A stretch of 64,000 bases of DNA, taken from NCBI RefSeq assembly GCF_030646615.1, contig NZ_JAUSLG010000014.1, positions 1-64,000 of the forward strand, given 5' to 3'. The stretch is from Phenylobacterium sp. (GTDB taxonomy: Bacteria > Pseudomonadota > Alphaproteobacteria > Caulobacterales > Caulobacteraceae). Of the stretch, positions 9,656-17,765 are shown piece by piece. Under the pieces are notes generated by a model. That model saw nothing but the letters and a program-made list of their open reading frames with translations. It made no database searches and was not told where the DNA came from. Made by a program: the position numbers and the translations under genes. Within the stretch, counting starts at the first letter, position 1, and each line of letters begins with the position of its first letter.

Positions 9656-10486
9656 TTAGCTGCCGTCGCGGGCCTCGGACAGCATCCGCAGCATCTCGCT
9701 GGAGAACAGCGAGCCGCCCAGGCGCTGGCCCGCGCCGGCGCCCTCGGCCGGCTGGGAGCCGCGCAGGATGAAGTCCACCAGGACCTCCTGCTCGCGCAGG
9801 GCTTCGGCGCGACGGGCCGAGGCGTATTGGAAGAACCCGCCGTCAGGGACCACCGGCGACGTCTCCCGCGGGCGGACGGCGTCGCCGCCCCCGCCGGTGC
9901 GGGTCAGGTTGGCGTAGACCTCGGCCACGGTGGCCGGGCGGCCGCCCTTGTAGAAGATCGCGCGATTGGCCCGGGCGGCTTCGGGAAACAGGCTGGCGGC
10001 GCTGGCGCCGGGTTGGGACCGGGTGGCCTCGATCAGGCGCGCCGAGCCTTGCGGCCCCAGGAAGTGGGCGGCGTAGAGCTCGCCCGCCGTGGGCGTGCGG
10101 CCGACGCGGCCCTTCAGATAGGCGGCATGATCTGTGGCCAGTTCCCCGGCCATCAGGGAGGCGGCCTGGGGATCGAACCTGAGATCCATCACCGTCTTGC
10201 GGGCCTCGGCGCCGGACACCCGATAGCGGCCGTCGGAGCCCTGCTGGATCAGCTCGGCATAGCGGGCATAACCGTATTTCGAGCCATGCTGCTTGAGGGT
10301 GGCCAGCCAGGTCTGCTCGACGAACTGGAAGAGGCCGGCGGCCGACGAGGTCTTCGCCTTGGCCGACGGATTGTAGCCGCTCTCCCGGTGCGCCGTGCCC
10401 ATCAGAAAGGTGAAATCCACCCCCGTCGCGCTGGATGCGCGCTGGATGGCGGTTTCAACCACACCTCTGAGACCCTGGACGGACAT
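9656..10486 (-). CDS. Lytic transglycosylase (SLT family)
   Basis: This 276-residue protein has a transglycosylase domain near its N-terminus: the catalytic Glu lies in AHRESGYNP (about residue 35), followed by SSAAGLFQFVEQTW, the usual SLT pattern. No obvious signal peptide is present, as in some flagellum- or pilus-linked alphaproteobacterial transglycosylases such as Caulobacter PleA; I infer a role in opening peptidoglycan for a surface structure. The C-terminal part has repeated helices of unknown role. It is a lone gene between the CoA-transferase and the ThiO-like gene. Confidence 0.85.
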   Translation of the reverse strand: MSVQGLRGVVETAIQRASSATGVDFTFLMGTAHRESGYNPSAKAKTSSAAGLFQFVEQTWLATLKQHGSKYGYARYAELIQQGSDGRYRVSGAEARKTVMDLRFDPQAASLMAGELATDHAAYLKGRVGRTPTAGELYAAHFLGPQGSARLIEATRSQPGASAASLFPEAARANRAIFYKGGRPATVAEVYANLTRTGGGGDAVRPRETSPVVPDGGFFQYASARRAEALREQEVLVDFILRGSQPAEGAGAGQRLGGSLFSSEMLRMLSEARDGS

Positions 10487-10541
10487 GGCCCCTGAATGCC
10501 TCCAGCATGGTTAACGGCCCGCTAACCACGTTTTGCGAGCC

Positions 10542-11564
10542 TCAGGCGCTGAAGCGGCCCGCAGACAATCTGTCCGCCCAGATCCCAGGGTCTTGCCCCA
10601 GCGCATAGGCGCAGACCATGGCCCCCACCAGGGGCGCCAGCAGCCAGCCATTGCGCCGCGCCCCGGCGGCCAGGATGACGCCCGGGGTGCGGCCAGGCCC
10701 CACCAGGGGCAGGCCGTCCGGGGTGGCCGCCCGCACGCCGGCCGCCGGCGTCCAGGAGCGGTCCGCCAGTCCCGGAAAGATGGCGATCGAAGCCCGGGCC
10801 AGGCTGGAGGCCACATCATCCTGCACCTGGGGGTCGGCGATCCCCGTCTCCATGGTCGCACCGATCAGCAGGCCGGCGGCGGCGGGCGCGGCATAGGCGC
10901 CTGGCCCGCGCAGGACGGGCCCGTCATAGGCCAGGTCGCCATAGCGCAGGATATGGCCCTTGATGGGCTCAAGGGCCGCGAGCTCCGGCGCCTCTGCGAC
11001 AAGGTCACGGGAGGGTCCCGTGGCGACGACCAACCAGTCGAGATCCTGCGCCGGCGGCGGCGCGACGCTGAAGCGAACGCCGAGCGCTGCGGCGGCCTTC
11101 GCCAGCCCCCCAAGGCTGGCCGCATCGATTCGCTGGTCGGCCTGGACCCGGAGCGCGCCGTTGATAGCCGCCCCATAGCCTCCCGGAAAGGCGGGTAACT
11201 GATCGGCCTTCAGAGCCGGCAGGTCGATCCCTAGATGGCGGGCGGACAGCGACAGCGTCGCCAGACGCGCCTCATCCCCCAGCAGCAACGCGCCGCGGCG
11301 ATCCAGGACAAGATCCCAGGTCCGGGCGAAGTCGGGCCAGAGATCGAGGGCGGCCATCATGAGATCGAGGTGCGGTAGGGCTGTGGGATCCGTCAGCGCC
11401 TCGCTCACCGGCGCCAGCATGCCGGCCGCCACGCCGGAGGCGTTGGCGCCCGCCGGCCCCGGATCATGCAGGCTGACCTGCGCCCCGGCCCTCGCCAAGG
11501 CGAGCGCGCTGGCCAGCCCAAACACCCCGCCCCCGGCCACGGCGATTCTCAGTCCCTTGGTCAT
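10542..11564 (-). CDS. thiO: FAD-dependent amine oxidase, glycine oxidase (ThiO)-like
   Basis: This 340-residue protein belongs to the DAO family. It has the Rossmann FAD motif IAVAGGGVFGLASALALA at the N-terminus, the SGVAAGMLAPVSEA segment typical of ThiO, and a C-terminal TPDGLPLVGPG and GARRNGWLLAP block that closes the FAD site. ThiO oxidises glycine to the imine used for thiazole synthesis in thiamine formation. No other thi gene is nearby, so a related D-amino-acid oxidase role is possible. The upstream ribosome site is weak. Confidence 0.82.
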   Translation of the reverse strand: MTKGLRIAVAGGGVFGLASALALARAGAQVSLHDPGPAGANASGVAAGMLAPVSEALTDPTALPHLDLMMAALDLWPDFARTWDLVLDRRGALLLGDEARLATLSLSARHLGIDLPALKADQLPAFPGGYGAAINGALRVQADQRIDAASLGGLAKAAAALGVRFSVAPPPAQDLDWLVVATGPSRDLVAEAPELAALEPIKGHILRYGDLAYDGPVLRGPGAYAAPAAAGLLIGATMETGIADPQVQDDVASSLARASIAIFPGLADRSWTPAAGVRAATPDGLPLVGPGRTPGVILAAGARRNGWLLAPLVGAMVCAYALGQDPGIWADRLSAGRFSA

Positions 11565-11653
11565 GGGGCTAACGAGGGGGCCCGGCCTCGGAAATCAAGG
11601 GGAACCTACGTCTTCGCCCTCGTGTTGAAGCCCCACCTTCGAGAAGGACTATT

Positions 11654-12169
11654 ATGATGGCCGAGGCCCTGGATCTTGCCGTCCCCCCCGCCCTGGATGA
11701 CCTGGTGCGTGACGTTCTGACTCTGGCGTGTGACCGGGACCTGAGACTGGCGACGGCGGAGAGTTGCACCGGCGGCCTGCTGGCCTCATTGCTGACGGAC
11801 ATTCCCGGCTGCAGCCACGCCTTTGAGCGGGGGTTCGTGGTCTATACCGAGGCGGCCAAGCACGAGATGCTGCAGGTGCCGAGGGAGATGCTGGAGACCC
11901 ATGGGGCGGTATCCGAAGCCGTCGCCCTGGCCCTGGCCCGCGGGGCCATCGCCAACTCCCAGGCCGACATCGTCGCCGCCGTCACCGGCTTCACCGAAGC
12001 TGGCCCCAATCCGGGCGAAGACGCCGGCCTCGTCCACTTCGCCAGCGCACGGCGCGGCCGGGACGCCCGACACCAGCTGGTTCGCTTCGGCGATATCGGC
12101 CGGGGCCACGTACGCCAGGGCGCCTTGGAGACGGCCCTGGCGATGATGCGCGAGGAGATCCTGCGATGA
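11654..12169 (+). CDS. pncC: CinA C-terminal domain protein, probable nicotinamide-nucleotide amidase
   Basis: This 171-residue protein is a stand-alone CinA C-terminal domain. The motif TAESCTGGLLASLLTDIPG is the active-site signature, with the serine of AESCTGG the nucleophile in the characterised PncC enzymes that deamidate nicotinamide mononucleotide in NAD salvage. Supporting pieces are YTEAAKHEML and VTGFTEAGP. The usual TGIAGP motif reads TGFTEAGP here, a noticeable variation next to the active site. Two adjacent ATGs start the gene behind AAGGA. Confidence 0.88.
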   Translation: MMAEALDLAVPPALDDLVRDVLTLACDRDLRLATAESCTGGLLASLLTDIPGCSHAFERGFVVYTEAAKHEMLQVPREMLETHGAVSEAVALALARGAIANSQADIVAAVTGFTEAGPNPGEDAGLVHFASARRGRDARHQLVRFGDIGRGHVRQGALETALAMMREEILR

Positions 12170-12216
12170 GGCCGCGCAGCATCAGGCTCTAGCGGCGCCA
12201 TCACAGGACTTCGGAT

Positions 12217-13347
12217 CTACTCAGCGGCGATGGTCACCGGAGCGGCGTGGCGATCCTTGAAGTTGATCTCCTGCAGGTACTTGATCCCCGCCTCGGCGAT
12301 GTCGTCGCCGACCATCTTCTCGCCCTCGGCCTTGAGCTCATCCATGTCGACATAGGTCGCATAGAAGGCCCGGGTGCGGTCGGTGATCAGGCCGGCGTTG
12401 AACAGGGTCTTGATGAGCACCCGGAAGATGTTGGTCTGGCTCTTCAGGCGTTCCCGGCGGCTCTCGTCGTTCTGATAGGTGGCGCGCATCTCGGCGACCA
12501 CACGCTCCGGGTCCAGGCCAAACTGGGTGTAGATGGCCGCCTGCTGCACAGGCGAACCCATGTTGAACAGCAGGGACTGGAAGCAGTGGGCGGCCCAGTC
12601 CTCGACGATGTCGCGCTCTTCCTGCGTCATCTTCGGGATGGTGCGGTCGGCCCAGATCTTCCCGAACTTGTGGTGGAAGGCCTCGTCGGTCATCACCAGC
12701 TGGAACAGCTTCTTCGCCAGCGGGTCGCGGTTGTACTGGAAGCCCGCGGCGAAGGCGCCCATGGCCAGACCCTCGACCAGCATCTGCATGCCGATGATCT
12801 TCTTGTAGACCTCCGGCGCGCCGATGATGTCCACCAGCAACTGCTGGAGAGTCGCGCCGCAGGGCCGCGGCCGGCCCCAGCGGGCCTTGATGTATTTGGC
12901 GAAGCCGGTGACGTGGCGGGCTTCCTCGCGGGTCTGGTTGGCGGCGTATTCCTGCGCCCCCTGGTCCTTCAGCACATGGCAGAGGCTGGCCGACAGGTTC
13001 AGTGCGCCCTGCTCGCCATGCAGGATGGACGAGAAGTTCCACAGGACCATCTCGTTGATGAACTTGACCTTCTGGCCGGTCTTTTCGAGGTGGTCGAGGA
13101 CATAGGGCACCCCCAGGGCCATCACCTGGTCGTCCGGCAACAGGGCCTCGTTCTCCATGTCCCATGGCTCGGAGAAGTCGATGTACTTCGGATCGAGCGG
13201 ATCCCAGAAATGGTCGTGGGTCGCAGAGATGATCTTGTCGAAGGCGGTGGATCGGGCGTTGTAGCGATCCAGCTCCAGCATGGATTCGAAGTCGTCAGGG
13301 GCCACCGCGTCATACATGACGTCTTTGGTGATATTGCCGTCGGCCAT
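12217..13347 (-). CDS. Ferritin-like diiron protein, possible oxygenase
   Basis: This 376-residue helical protein has a complete diiron ligand set in the four-helix-bundle order: Glu112 (LHGEQGAL), Glu142 and His145 (EEARH), Glu192 (VEGLAMG) and Glu222 with His225 (DEAFHH). That pattern is shared by ferritin-like oxygenases and desaturases such as AurF-type N-oxygenases; the substrate cannot be told. No signal peptide is present. It starts at an ATG behind GGGAGGACC and lies 88 bases downstream of a TetR regulator on the same strand, which may control it. A CYP153-type hydroxylase is encoded 2.2 kb away. Confidence 0.8.
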   Translation of the reverse strand: MADGNITKDVMYDAVAPDDFESMLELDRYNARSTAFDKIISATHDHFWDPLDPKYIDFSEPWDMENEALLPDDQVMALGVPYVLDHLEKTGQKVKFINEMVLWNFSSILHGEQGALNLSASLCHVLKDQGAQEYAANQTREEARHVTGFAKYIKARWGRPRPCGATLQQLLVDIIGAPEVYKKIIGMQMLVEGLAMGAFAAGFQYNRDPLAKKLFQLVMTDEAFHHKFGKIWADRTIPKMTQEERDIVEDWAAHCFQSLLFNMGSPVQQAAIYTQFGLDPERVVAEMRATYQNDESRRERLKSQTNIFRVLIKTLFNAGLITDRTRAFYATYVDMDELKAEGEKMVGDDIAEAGIKYLQEINFKDRHAAPVTIAAE

Positions 13348-13435
13348 TGGGTCCTCCCGGTACAGCAGGCCGCCAGAAGACGACCTGAAACATCGTTTGG
13401 ATAGGCCTTGCTGATCGGCGATTACTGAAGACGGT

Positions 13436-14023
13436 TCAGCGGCGCCCGAACATCAGCTCAAGGCCCTGGATCACGTCCTCCATCAGTTCGTCCTGACGCA
13501 GCGGGTCGGCGGTGCGCAGGGAGGCCGCCCCATGGCCGCAGGCCCAGACGGCGCGAGCGATCTTGTTGATCTCGACGGCGTCCTCCCGGGCCGGCAGGGC
13601 GACGGCGACGGCGCCTTCCAAGACCGCAAAGCAGCGGTCTCGGGCCGTCTCCACGGCGGGATAGGTGGCCACGGCGGGATCGAACATCAGGCCAAACAGG
13701 GCGGACTCGGACTTGGAAAAGGCGAAATAGGTCCGCGCCAGGGTGCGGATGCGCCCGCCCTGGGGCGCGGTGGCCATCGCGTCGCTGAGCTCGAGCTCCA
13801 GCTGGTGGAAGCCCAGCGCCGCCAGCTCGGCCAGCAGCTCGGTCTTCCCGGCATAGTGGTGATAGACCGAGCCGGGCGCGATCCCGGCCCTGGACGCCAG
13901 GGTGCGCAGGTTGAGCTGCGCCAAGCCGCCCTGATCCAGGATGGCGCGCGCCTCCTCGAGGAGCTGCGCTCGGAGATTGCCCACATGATAGCGGCGGCGG
14001 GCGGCGGCGTCGGACCAGGCCAT
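13436..14023 (-). CDS. TetR/AcrR family transcriptional regulator
   Basis: This 195-residue repressor-type protein has an N-terminal TetR DNA-binding domain: the helix-turn-helix is in LRTLASRAGIAPGSVYHHYAG, about residues 39-60, then the KTELL helix. The C-terminal ligand domain (FSKSESALFGLMFDP, then a WACGHGAASL motif) resembles the WHG-type subgroup. It precedes the diiron gene on the same strand and is divergent from a small membrane-protein gene, so it probably controls one or both. The inducer may be a lipid or alcohol (inference from neighbours). Confidence 0.92.
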   Translation of the reverse strand: MAWSDAAARRRYHVGNLRAQLLEEARAILDQGGLAQLNLRTLASRAGIAPGSVYHHYAGKTELLAELAALGFHQLELELSDAMATAPQGGRIRTLARTYFAFSKSESALFGLMFDPAVATYPAVETARDRCFAVLEGAVAVALPAREDAVEINKIARAVWACGHGAASLRTADPLRQDELMEDVIQGLELMFGRR

Positions 14024-14175
14024 GGGAGCGAAAATCGACCCTCAGGATAAAAACATGCCATAGATTGGGCCGCACTCCCTTCAGGAAGTCCAGTGGGCGG
14101 GCGGCCAGACGCAAAAAATGGAACCAGGCGCCCGGGGGCGCCGTTGGAAGCCCAGGATATTATGAGGGACTCGTG

Positions 14176-14322
14176 ATGGCCCAGACGGCAAACAACACCA
14201 CCCCGCACCAGTCAGAACCCCGCCGCCGCCGGGATTGGACGGCGTTCGAGAGCCTGGCTTTCGTCGCGGCCTCGTCGGCCTTGCTCTGGATTGCGATCAT
14301 CCACCTGGCGCAGGCGGCCTGA
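14176..14322 (+). CDS. Small single-span membrane protein, 48 residues
   Basis: A 48-residue protein has a polar N-terminal half with a basic patch (EPRRRRDWTAF) and one hydrophobic span (AFVAASSALLWIAIIHLAQA) ending at the C-terminus. The longer open frame begins at 14065, but the ATG at 14176 follows GAGGGACTC. By the positive-inside rule the N-terminus should be cytoplasmic. It resembles the next small protein (14460-14654) in plan: basic patch, then a span with ASxxLLW. The function is unknown. Confidence 0.6.
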   Translation: MAQTANNTTPHQSEPRRRRDWTAFESLAFVAASSALLWIAIIHLAQAA

Positions 14323-14459
14323 CCCACTCTACCATTTGACGATCACGATAAAATTAGGACACGTCTGAGGCGACGAAGCTTGGCTTTGCGGAGGATGCCG
14401 TTAAAGCGTAGTTCATGTATTTGCATGGTGCGCGCCATAGTGAGCCGCTCGGGGGTCAG

Positions 14460-14654
14460 ATGCAGCAGGTCCTGGCGCGGCCCGCCCACGATACTCCACC
14501 TAGGGTTTACTCAGAAACTCGCGCCGAGCTTAAGGCTCGTGATGACTCCAAGCGGTGGTCAACCCGGCGGACGGTCGCCTTCATTATCCTGGCGTCGCTG
14601 CTTCTATGGGGACTGGCGATCGGCGCGGTCATTGGACTGATCTTCCTGATTTGA
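14460..14654 (+). CDS. Small single-span membrane protein, about 64 residues
   Basis: The protein is hydrophilic and charged for about 35 residues (TRAELKARDDSKRWSTRR), then has one long hydrophobic span to the C-terminus. The frame opens at 14415, but ATG 14460 has GGGGG upstream at good spacing, so I prefer it. Its final 51 bases overlap the end of the methyltransferase gene on the other strand. It shares the ASLLLWGLAI-type span with the previous small gene, suggesting an old duplication. The function is unknown. Confidence 0.55.
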   Translation: MQQVLARPAHDTPPRVYSETRAELKARDDSKRWSTRRTVAFIILASLLLWGLAIGAVIGLIFLI

Positions 14655-15473
14655 GCCGGGACCGCCCGCCCGCGCGGCGGCGAAGTGGTGCAGCACCACC
14701 CCGCTGGTGGTCGCCACGTTCAGCGAATCGAATCCCGGCGCCATCGGAATCCGCACTGTGCGCGCCGCCGACAGCAGCGCAGGCGGCAAGCCCGGCCCCT
14801 CGGCCCCGAACAGCACCGCGCTGCGGGCGCCGGGCCGGAATTCGGCCAGGGTCTCCTCGCCCGACGGCGTCAGGGCGACCGGCTCCAGCTTCGCCGCCCG
14901 CAACACCTCCAGCAGATCCTCTCCCGTCTCCAGCCGCGCGAACGGCATGATCAGCGCCGCCCCCACCGAGACCCGGATGGCCTTGCGATAGAGGGGGTCG
15001 CAGCAGGTCGAATCGATCAGCACCGCATCGGCGCCAAAGGCCGCAGCATTGCGGAACAGGCCGCCCATATTGTCGTGATTGCCTACCCCGTGCACGGCGA
15101 CCACCACGGCCTTCTCCCCCAGCCCGCCCAGCAATTCCGCCGCGCTTGGCCGGGTCCGCAACCGGCCCAGCCCCAGAAGGCCCCGATGGATCGGGAAGCC
15201 GACGATGGCGTCCATCACCGCCTGGGACGCCGCATAGACCGGAGCGGCGACCTCATGATCGCCGATCAGGCCCTCCAGACGCCCCAGCCTGTCCTCCGCC
15301 GCCAGCAGGGCCAGGGGCTCGCAACGGGGTGAGGTGAGGAGATGGCGCAGCACCACCTCGCCTTCGGCGATGAACCTTCCCTCGCGGCCGATCAGGTCGC
15401 GCTCGCGCACCTGGGTGAAGCCGGCGATCCGCGGATCGCCGGGGTCATCGATCCGGATGATCTGCACCGTCAA
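14604..15473 (-). CDS. TrmH/SpoU family RNA methyltransferase
   Basis: This 289-residue protein is of the SPOUT superfamily. The N-terminal substrate-binding part (FIAEGEVVLRHLL) is followed by the knotted SpoU domain with its three motifs: VGNHDNMGGLFRNAAAFG, LFGAEGPGLP and IPMAPGFDSLNVATTSGV. Such enzymes place 2'-O-methyl groups on rRNA or tRNA with S-adenosylmethionine. The exact target is not evident. The C-terminal tail is overlapped by a small membrane-protein gene on the plus strand. Confidence 0.92.
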   Translation of the reverse strand: MTVQIIRIDDPGDPRIAGFTQVRERDLIGREGRFIAEGEVVLRHLLTSPRCEPLALLAAEDRLGRLEGLIGDHEVAAPVYAASQAVMDAIVGFPIHRGLLGLGRLRTRPSAAELLGGLGEKAVVVAVHGVGNHDNMGGLFRNAAAFGADAVLIDSTCCDPLYRKAIRVSVGAALIMPFARLETGEDLLEVLRAAKLEPVALTPSGEETLAEFRPGARSAVLFGAEGPGLPPALLSAARTVRIPMAPGFDSLNVATTSGVVLHHFAAARAGGPGSNQEDQSNDRADRQSP

Positions 15474-15526
15474 AACCTCGCCCTCTTACCCCAGGTAAAA
15501 TCGTGCGCTGAGCGAACGCTAAAAGT

Positions 15527-15540
15527 TGACGCAGGCGTCA
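15527..15540. promoter_or_regulatory. Perfect dyad overlapping a likely -35 box upstream of the P450 gene
   Basis: TGACGC-AG-GCGTCA is a perfect inverted repeat with six-base arms. It overlaps TTGACG (15526-15531), which with TAGGCT at 15550-15555 would make a sigma-70-like promoter with an 18-base spacer. Its place 39 bases before the CYP153 start makes it a candidate operator, perhaps for the nearby TetR protein at 13436-14023 (inference). Confidence 0.45.
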
Positions 15541-15578
15541 TCTTTAGACTAGGCTGATCGAAAATATGGAGGACTCCC

Positions 15579-16835
15579 ATGGCTGACGGTTCGGTGGACA
15601 TCTTGAAGGACGCACGGGCCAAGGCCTATGCGACGGCCCTGGCCGATCTCAATCCGGCGCAGCCCGAGCTCTTCCAGTCCAACACCATGTGGCCGATCTT
15701 CGAACGGCTGCGGAAGGAAGACCCGGTCCACTTCACCGCCGAGAGTGAATACGGCCCCTATTGGTCGATCACCAAGTACAACGACATCATGGCGGTGGAC
15801 ACCAACCACCAGGTCTTCTCCTCCGAGGGCGGCATCACCATCGCCACCCAGGACGGCGATGAAGGCCCCCTGCCCATGTTCATCGCCATGGACCCGCCCA
15901 AGCACGACGTGCAGCGCAAGACGGTCAGCCCGGCCGTCTCGCCGATGAACCTGGCGATCCTCGAGCCGCTGATCCGCGAGCGGGCCGCCAAGATCCTCGA
16001 CAGCCTGCCCATCGGCGAGGAGTTCGACTGGGTCGACAAGGTGTCGATGGAACTGACGGCCATGACGCTGGCCACCCTGTTCGACATGCCGCAGGAAGAC
16101 CGCCGCAAGCTGACCTACTGGTCCGACGTGGTCACCGCGGTGCCCGGCCACGGCCTGATCGACACCCTCGAACAGAAGATGCAGATCTTCATCGAGTATC
16201 ACGCCTACTTCACCGAGTTGTGGAACCAACGGGTGAACGCCGAGCCGGCCGGCGACCTGATCTCCATGCTGGCCCATGGCCCGGAGACCCGGGACATGTC
16301 GCCCCGGGAGTATTTCGGCAACATCGTGCTGCTGACCGTCGGCGGCAACGACACCACCCGCAACACCATCACCGGCTCGGTCCTGGCGCTGAACCAGAAC
16401 CCCGACCAGTACAAGAAGCTGCGCGAGAACCCGGACCTCATCCCCTCGATGGTGTCGGAAACCATCCGCTGGCAGACGCCGCTGGCCCATATGCGCCGCA
16501 TCGCCACCCAGGACTTCGAGATGGGCGGCAAGACCATCAAGAAGGGCGACAAGGTCGTCATGTGGTACGTCTCGGGCAACCGCGACGACGAGGTCATTCA
16601 CGACCCCGACAGCTACATCATCGACCGCGAGCGTCCGCGCCAGCACATCTCCTTCGGCTTCGGCATCCACCGCTGCGTGGGCAACCGCCTGGCCGAGCTG
16701 CAGCTCAAGATCATCTGGGAAGAGATCATGAAGCGCTTCCCCGACATCCAGGTGGTGTCGGAGCCCAAGCGCGTCTTCTCGACCTTCGTGAAGGGCTATG
16801 AGTCCATGAAGGTGATCATCCCTACCCGCCTCTGA
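15579..16835 (+). CDS. Cytochrome P450, CYP153-type terminal alkane hydroxylase
   Basis: This 418-residue soluble P450 matches CYP153 family features: FIAMDPPKHDVQRKTVSP in the B/C region, the I-helix LTVGGNDTTRNTITG with the acid-threonine pair, SMVSETIRWQTPLAHMRR (the ExxR helix), VMWYVSGNRD, and the heme loop SFGFGIHRCVGNRLAE with Cys366 as iron ligand. CYP153 enzymes hydroxylate the end carbon of medium-chain alkanes using a ferredoxin and ferredoxin reductase. Neither redox partner is encoded beside it, so they must be supplied from elsewhere. GGAGG precedes the ATG. A strong terminator follows at 16870. Confidence 0.93.
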   Translation: MADGSVDILKDARAKAYATALADLNPAQPELFQSNTMWPIFERLRKEDPVHFTAESEYGPYWSITKYNDIMAVDTNHQVFSSEGGITIATQDGDEGPLPMFIAMDPPKHDVQRKTVSPAVSPMNLAILEPLIRERAAKILDSLPIGEEFDWVDKVSMELTAMTLATLFDMPQEDRRKLTYWSDVVTAVPGHGLIDTLEQKMQIFIEYHAYFTELWNQRVNAEPAGDLISMLAHGPETRDMSPREYFGNIVLLTVGGNDTTRNTITGSVLALNQNPDQYKKLRENPDLIPSMVSETIRWQTPLAHMRRIATQDFEMGGKTIKKGDKVVMWYVSGNRDDEVIHDPDSYIIDRERPRQHISFGFGIHRCVGNRLAELQLKIIWEEIMKRFPDIQVVSEPKRVFSTFVKGYESMKVIIPTRL

Positions 16836-16869
16836 TCGCCCCCGGCGATCACGCACGCACGGCCCCAGG

Positions 16870-16900
16870 CCCCGTCGTCCCACCGGACGGCGGGGCTTTT
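16870..16900 (+). terminator. Rho-independent terminator after the P450 gene
   Basis: An 11-base-pair stem (CCCCGTCGTCC with GGACGGCGGGG, one G-U pair) closes on a four-base CACC loop and is followed by CTTTTGCTTT. It begins 35 bases after the P450 stop, so the P450 gene is a single-gene transcript. Confidence 0.85.
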
Positions 16901-16939
16901 GCTTTGGCCCTGAGCCCCGTCGGCGGCTATGCGAGAGCC

Positions 16940-17614
16940 ATGAAGCCCTGGATCCATCTCGACACCGCCCAGATGCCCGACGGCGGCGGCGACCTGCGCC
17001 TGATGCGACGCGACACCGAATTCTCGATCATGGCCGGGTCGATCGAGCTGATGAACAGCCGCCTCAGCGGCTCGGAGGAGGCCCTGGCGACGCTCGCCTG
17101 GGACCGGCTGGCCGGCCGCCCGGGTCCACGCATCCTGATCGGCGGTCTCGGCATGGGCTTCACCCTGCGCGCGGCCCTGGCCGTGCTGCCGGCCAATGCG
17201 CAAGTCACGGTGGCCGAGCTGGTCCCGGCCGTCGTCGCCTGGGCCCGCGGGCCCCTGGCCGAGGTCTTCAAGGGCTGCCTGGACGATCCCCGCGTGACCG
17301 TCCATGAGGGCGATGTCAGCCCGCTGATCGCCGGCGCGCCCACGGCCTGGGACGCCATCCTGCTGGACGTGGACAACGGCCCCGAAGGCCTGACCCGCAA
17401 GGCCAATGACGGCCTCTATGATCTGCCCGGCCTGGCCCGAGCCCAGACCGCCCTGCGCCCCGGCGGCGTCCTCGCCGTCTGGTCCTCAGCCCCGGACGAG
17501 GGGTTTACGCGCCGGATGCGCCGCAGCGGGCTCGCCACCGAGGTCCTGCGCGTCCCAGCCCGCAAGGGCGGCCGCGGCGGCCGTCACGTGATCTGGCTGG
17601 GGGTGCGGGTTTAG
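16940..17614 (+). CDS. Spermidine-synthase-like methyltransferase-fold protein
   Basis: This protein of about 224 residues has a Rossmann methyltransferase-like core: glycine motif ILIGGLGMGFTLRAAL, then VTVAELVPAVVAWARG, the acidic loop DAILLDVDNGPEGLT, and LRPGGVLAVWSSAPD. This order fits the spermidine synthase/PQQ-like group, though polyamine-specific residues are not obvious, so the reaction is unknown. I chose the ATG at 16940 because the open frame upstream runs into the P450 terminator. It stands alone. Confidence 0.8.
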   Translation: MKPWIHLDTAQMPDGGGDLRLMRRDTEFSIMAGSIELMNSRLSGSEEALATLAWDRLAGRPGPRILIGGLGMGFTLRAALAVLPANAQVTVAELVPAVVAWARGPLAEVFKGCLDDPRVTVHEGDVSPLIAGAPTAWDAILLDVDNGPEGLTRKANDGLYDLPGLARAQTALRPGGVLAVWSSAPDEGFTRRMRRSGLATEVLRVPARKGGRGGRHVIWLGVRV

Positions 17615-17689
17615 GGGGGTGGAAGCGTGTGGCGCGTGCACGCCAGAGCGTGCGATCTCCACGCCCCTCTGACCGACGCTCCATCAAAC

Positions 17690-17707
17690 GAACGTCGTTC
17701 TTTGAAC
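17690..17707. promoter_or_regulatory. Overlapping GAAC/GTTC dyads upstream of an unknown gene pair
   Basis: The string GAAC-GTC-GTTC-TTT-GAAC contains two overlapping palindromes, each with four-base arms and a three-base centre. It lies 58 bases before the ATG at 17766. It does not have the GTTC-N7-GTTC spacing of the alphaproteobacterial LexA box. It may be a site for some other dimeric regulator. Confidence 0.3.
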
Positions 17708-17765
17708 TACCCGCTCCGGGAGAAATAGGTCATAGTGCACGCGGGGCCTGTGATGGGAGGGGGAG

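Noticed and set aside
15549..16883. A 444-codon open frame opposite the P450 gene
   Set aside because: The P450 has all family motifs and a terminator; the opposite frame is His/Asp/Val-rich shadow.
17690..17707. A LexA box
   Set aside because: The GAAC elements are 10 bases apart, not the seven required for the alphaproteobacterial LexA site.
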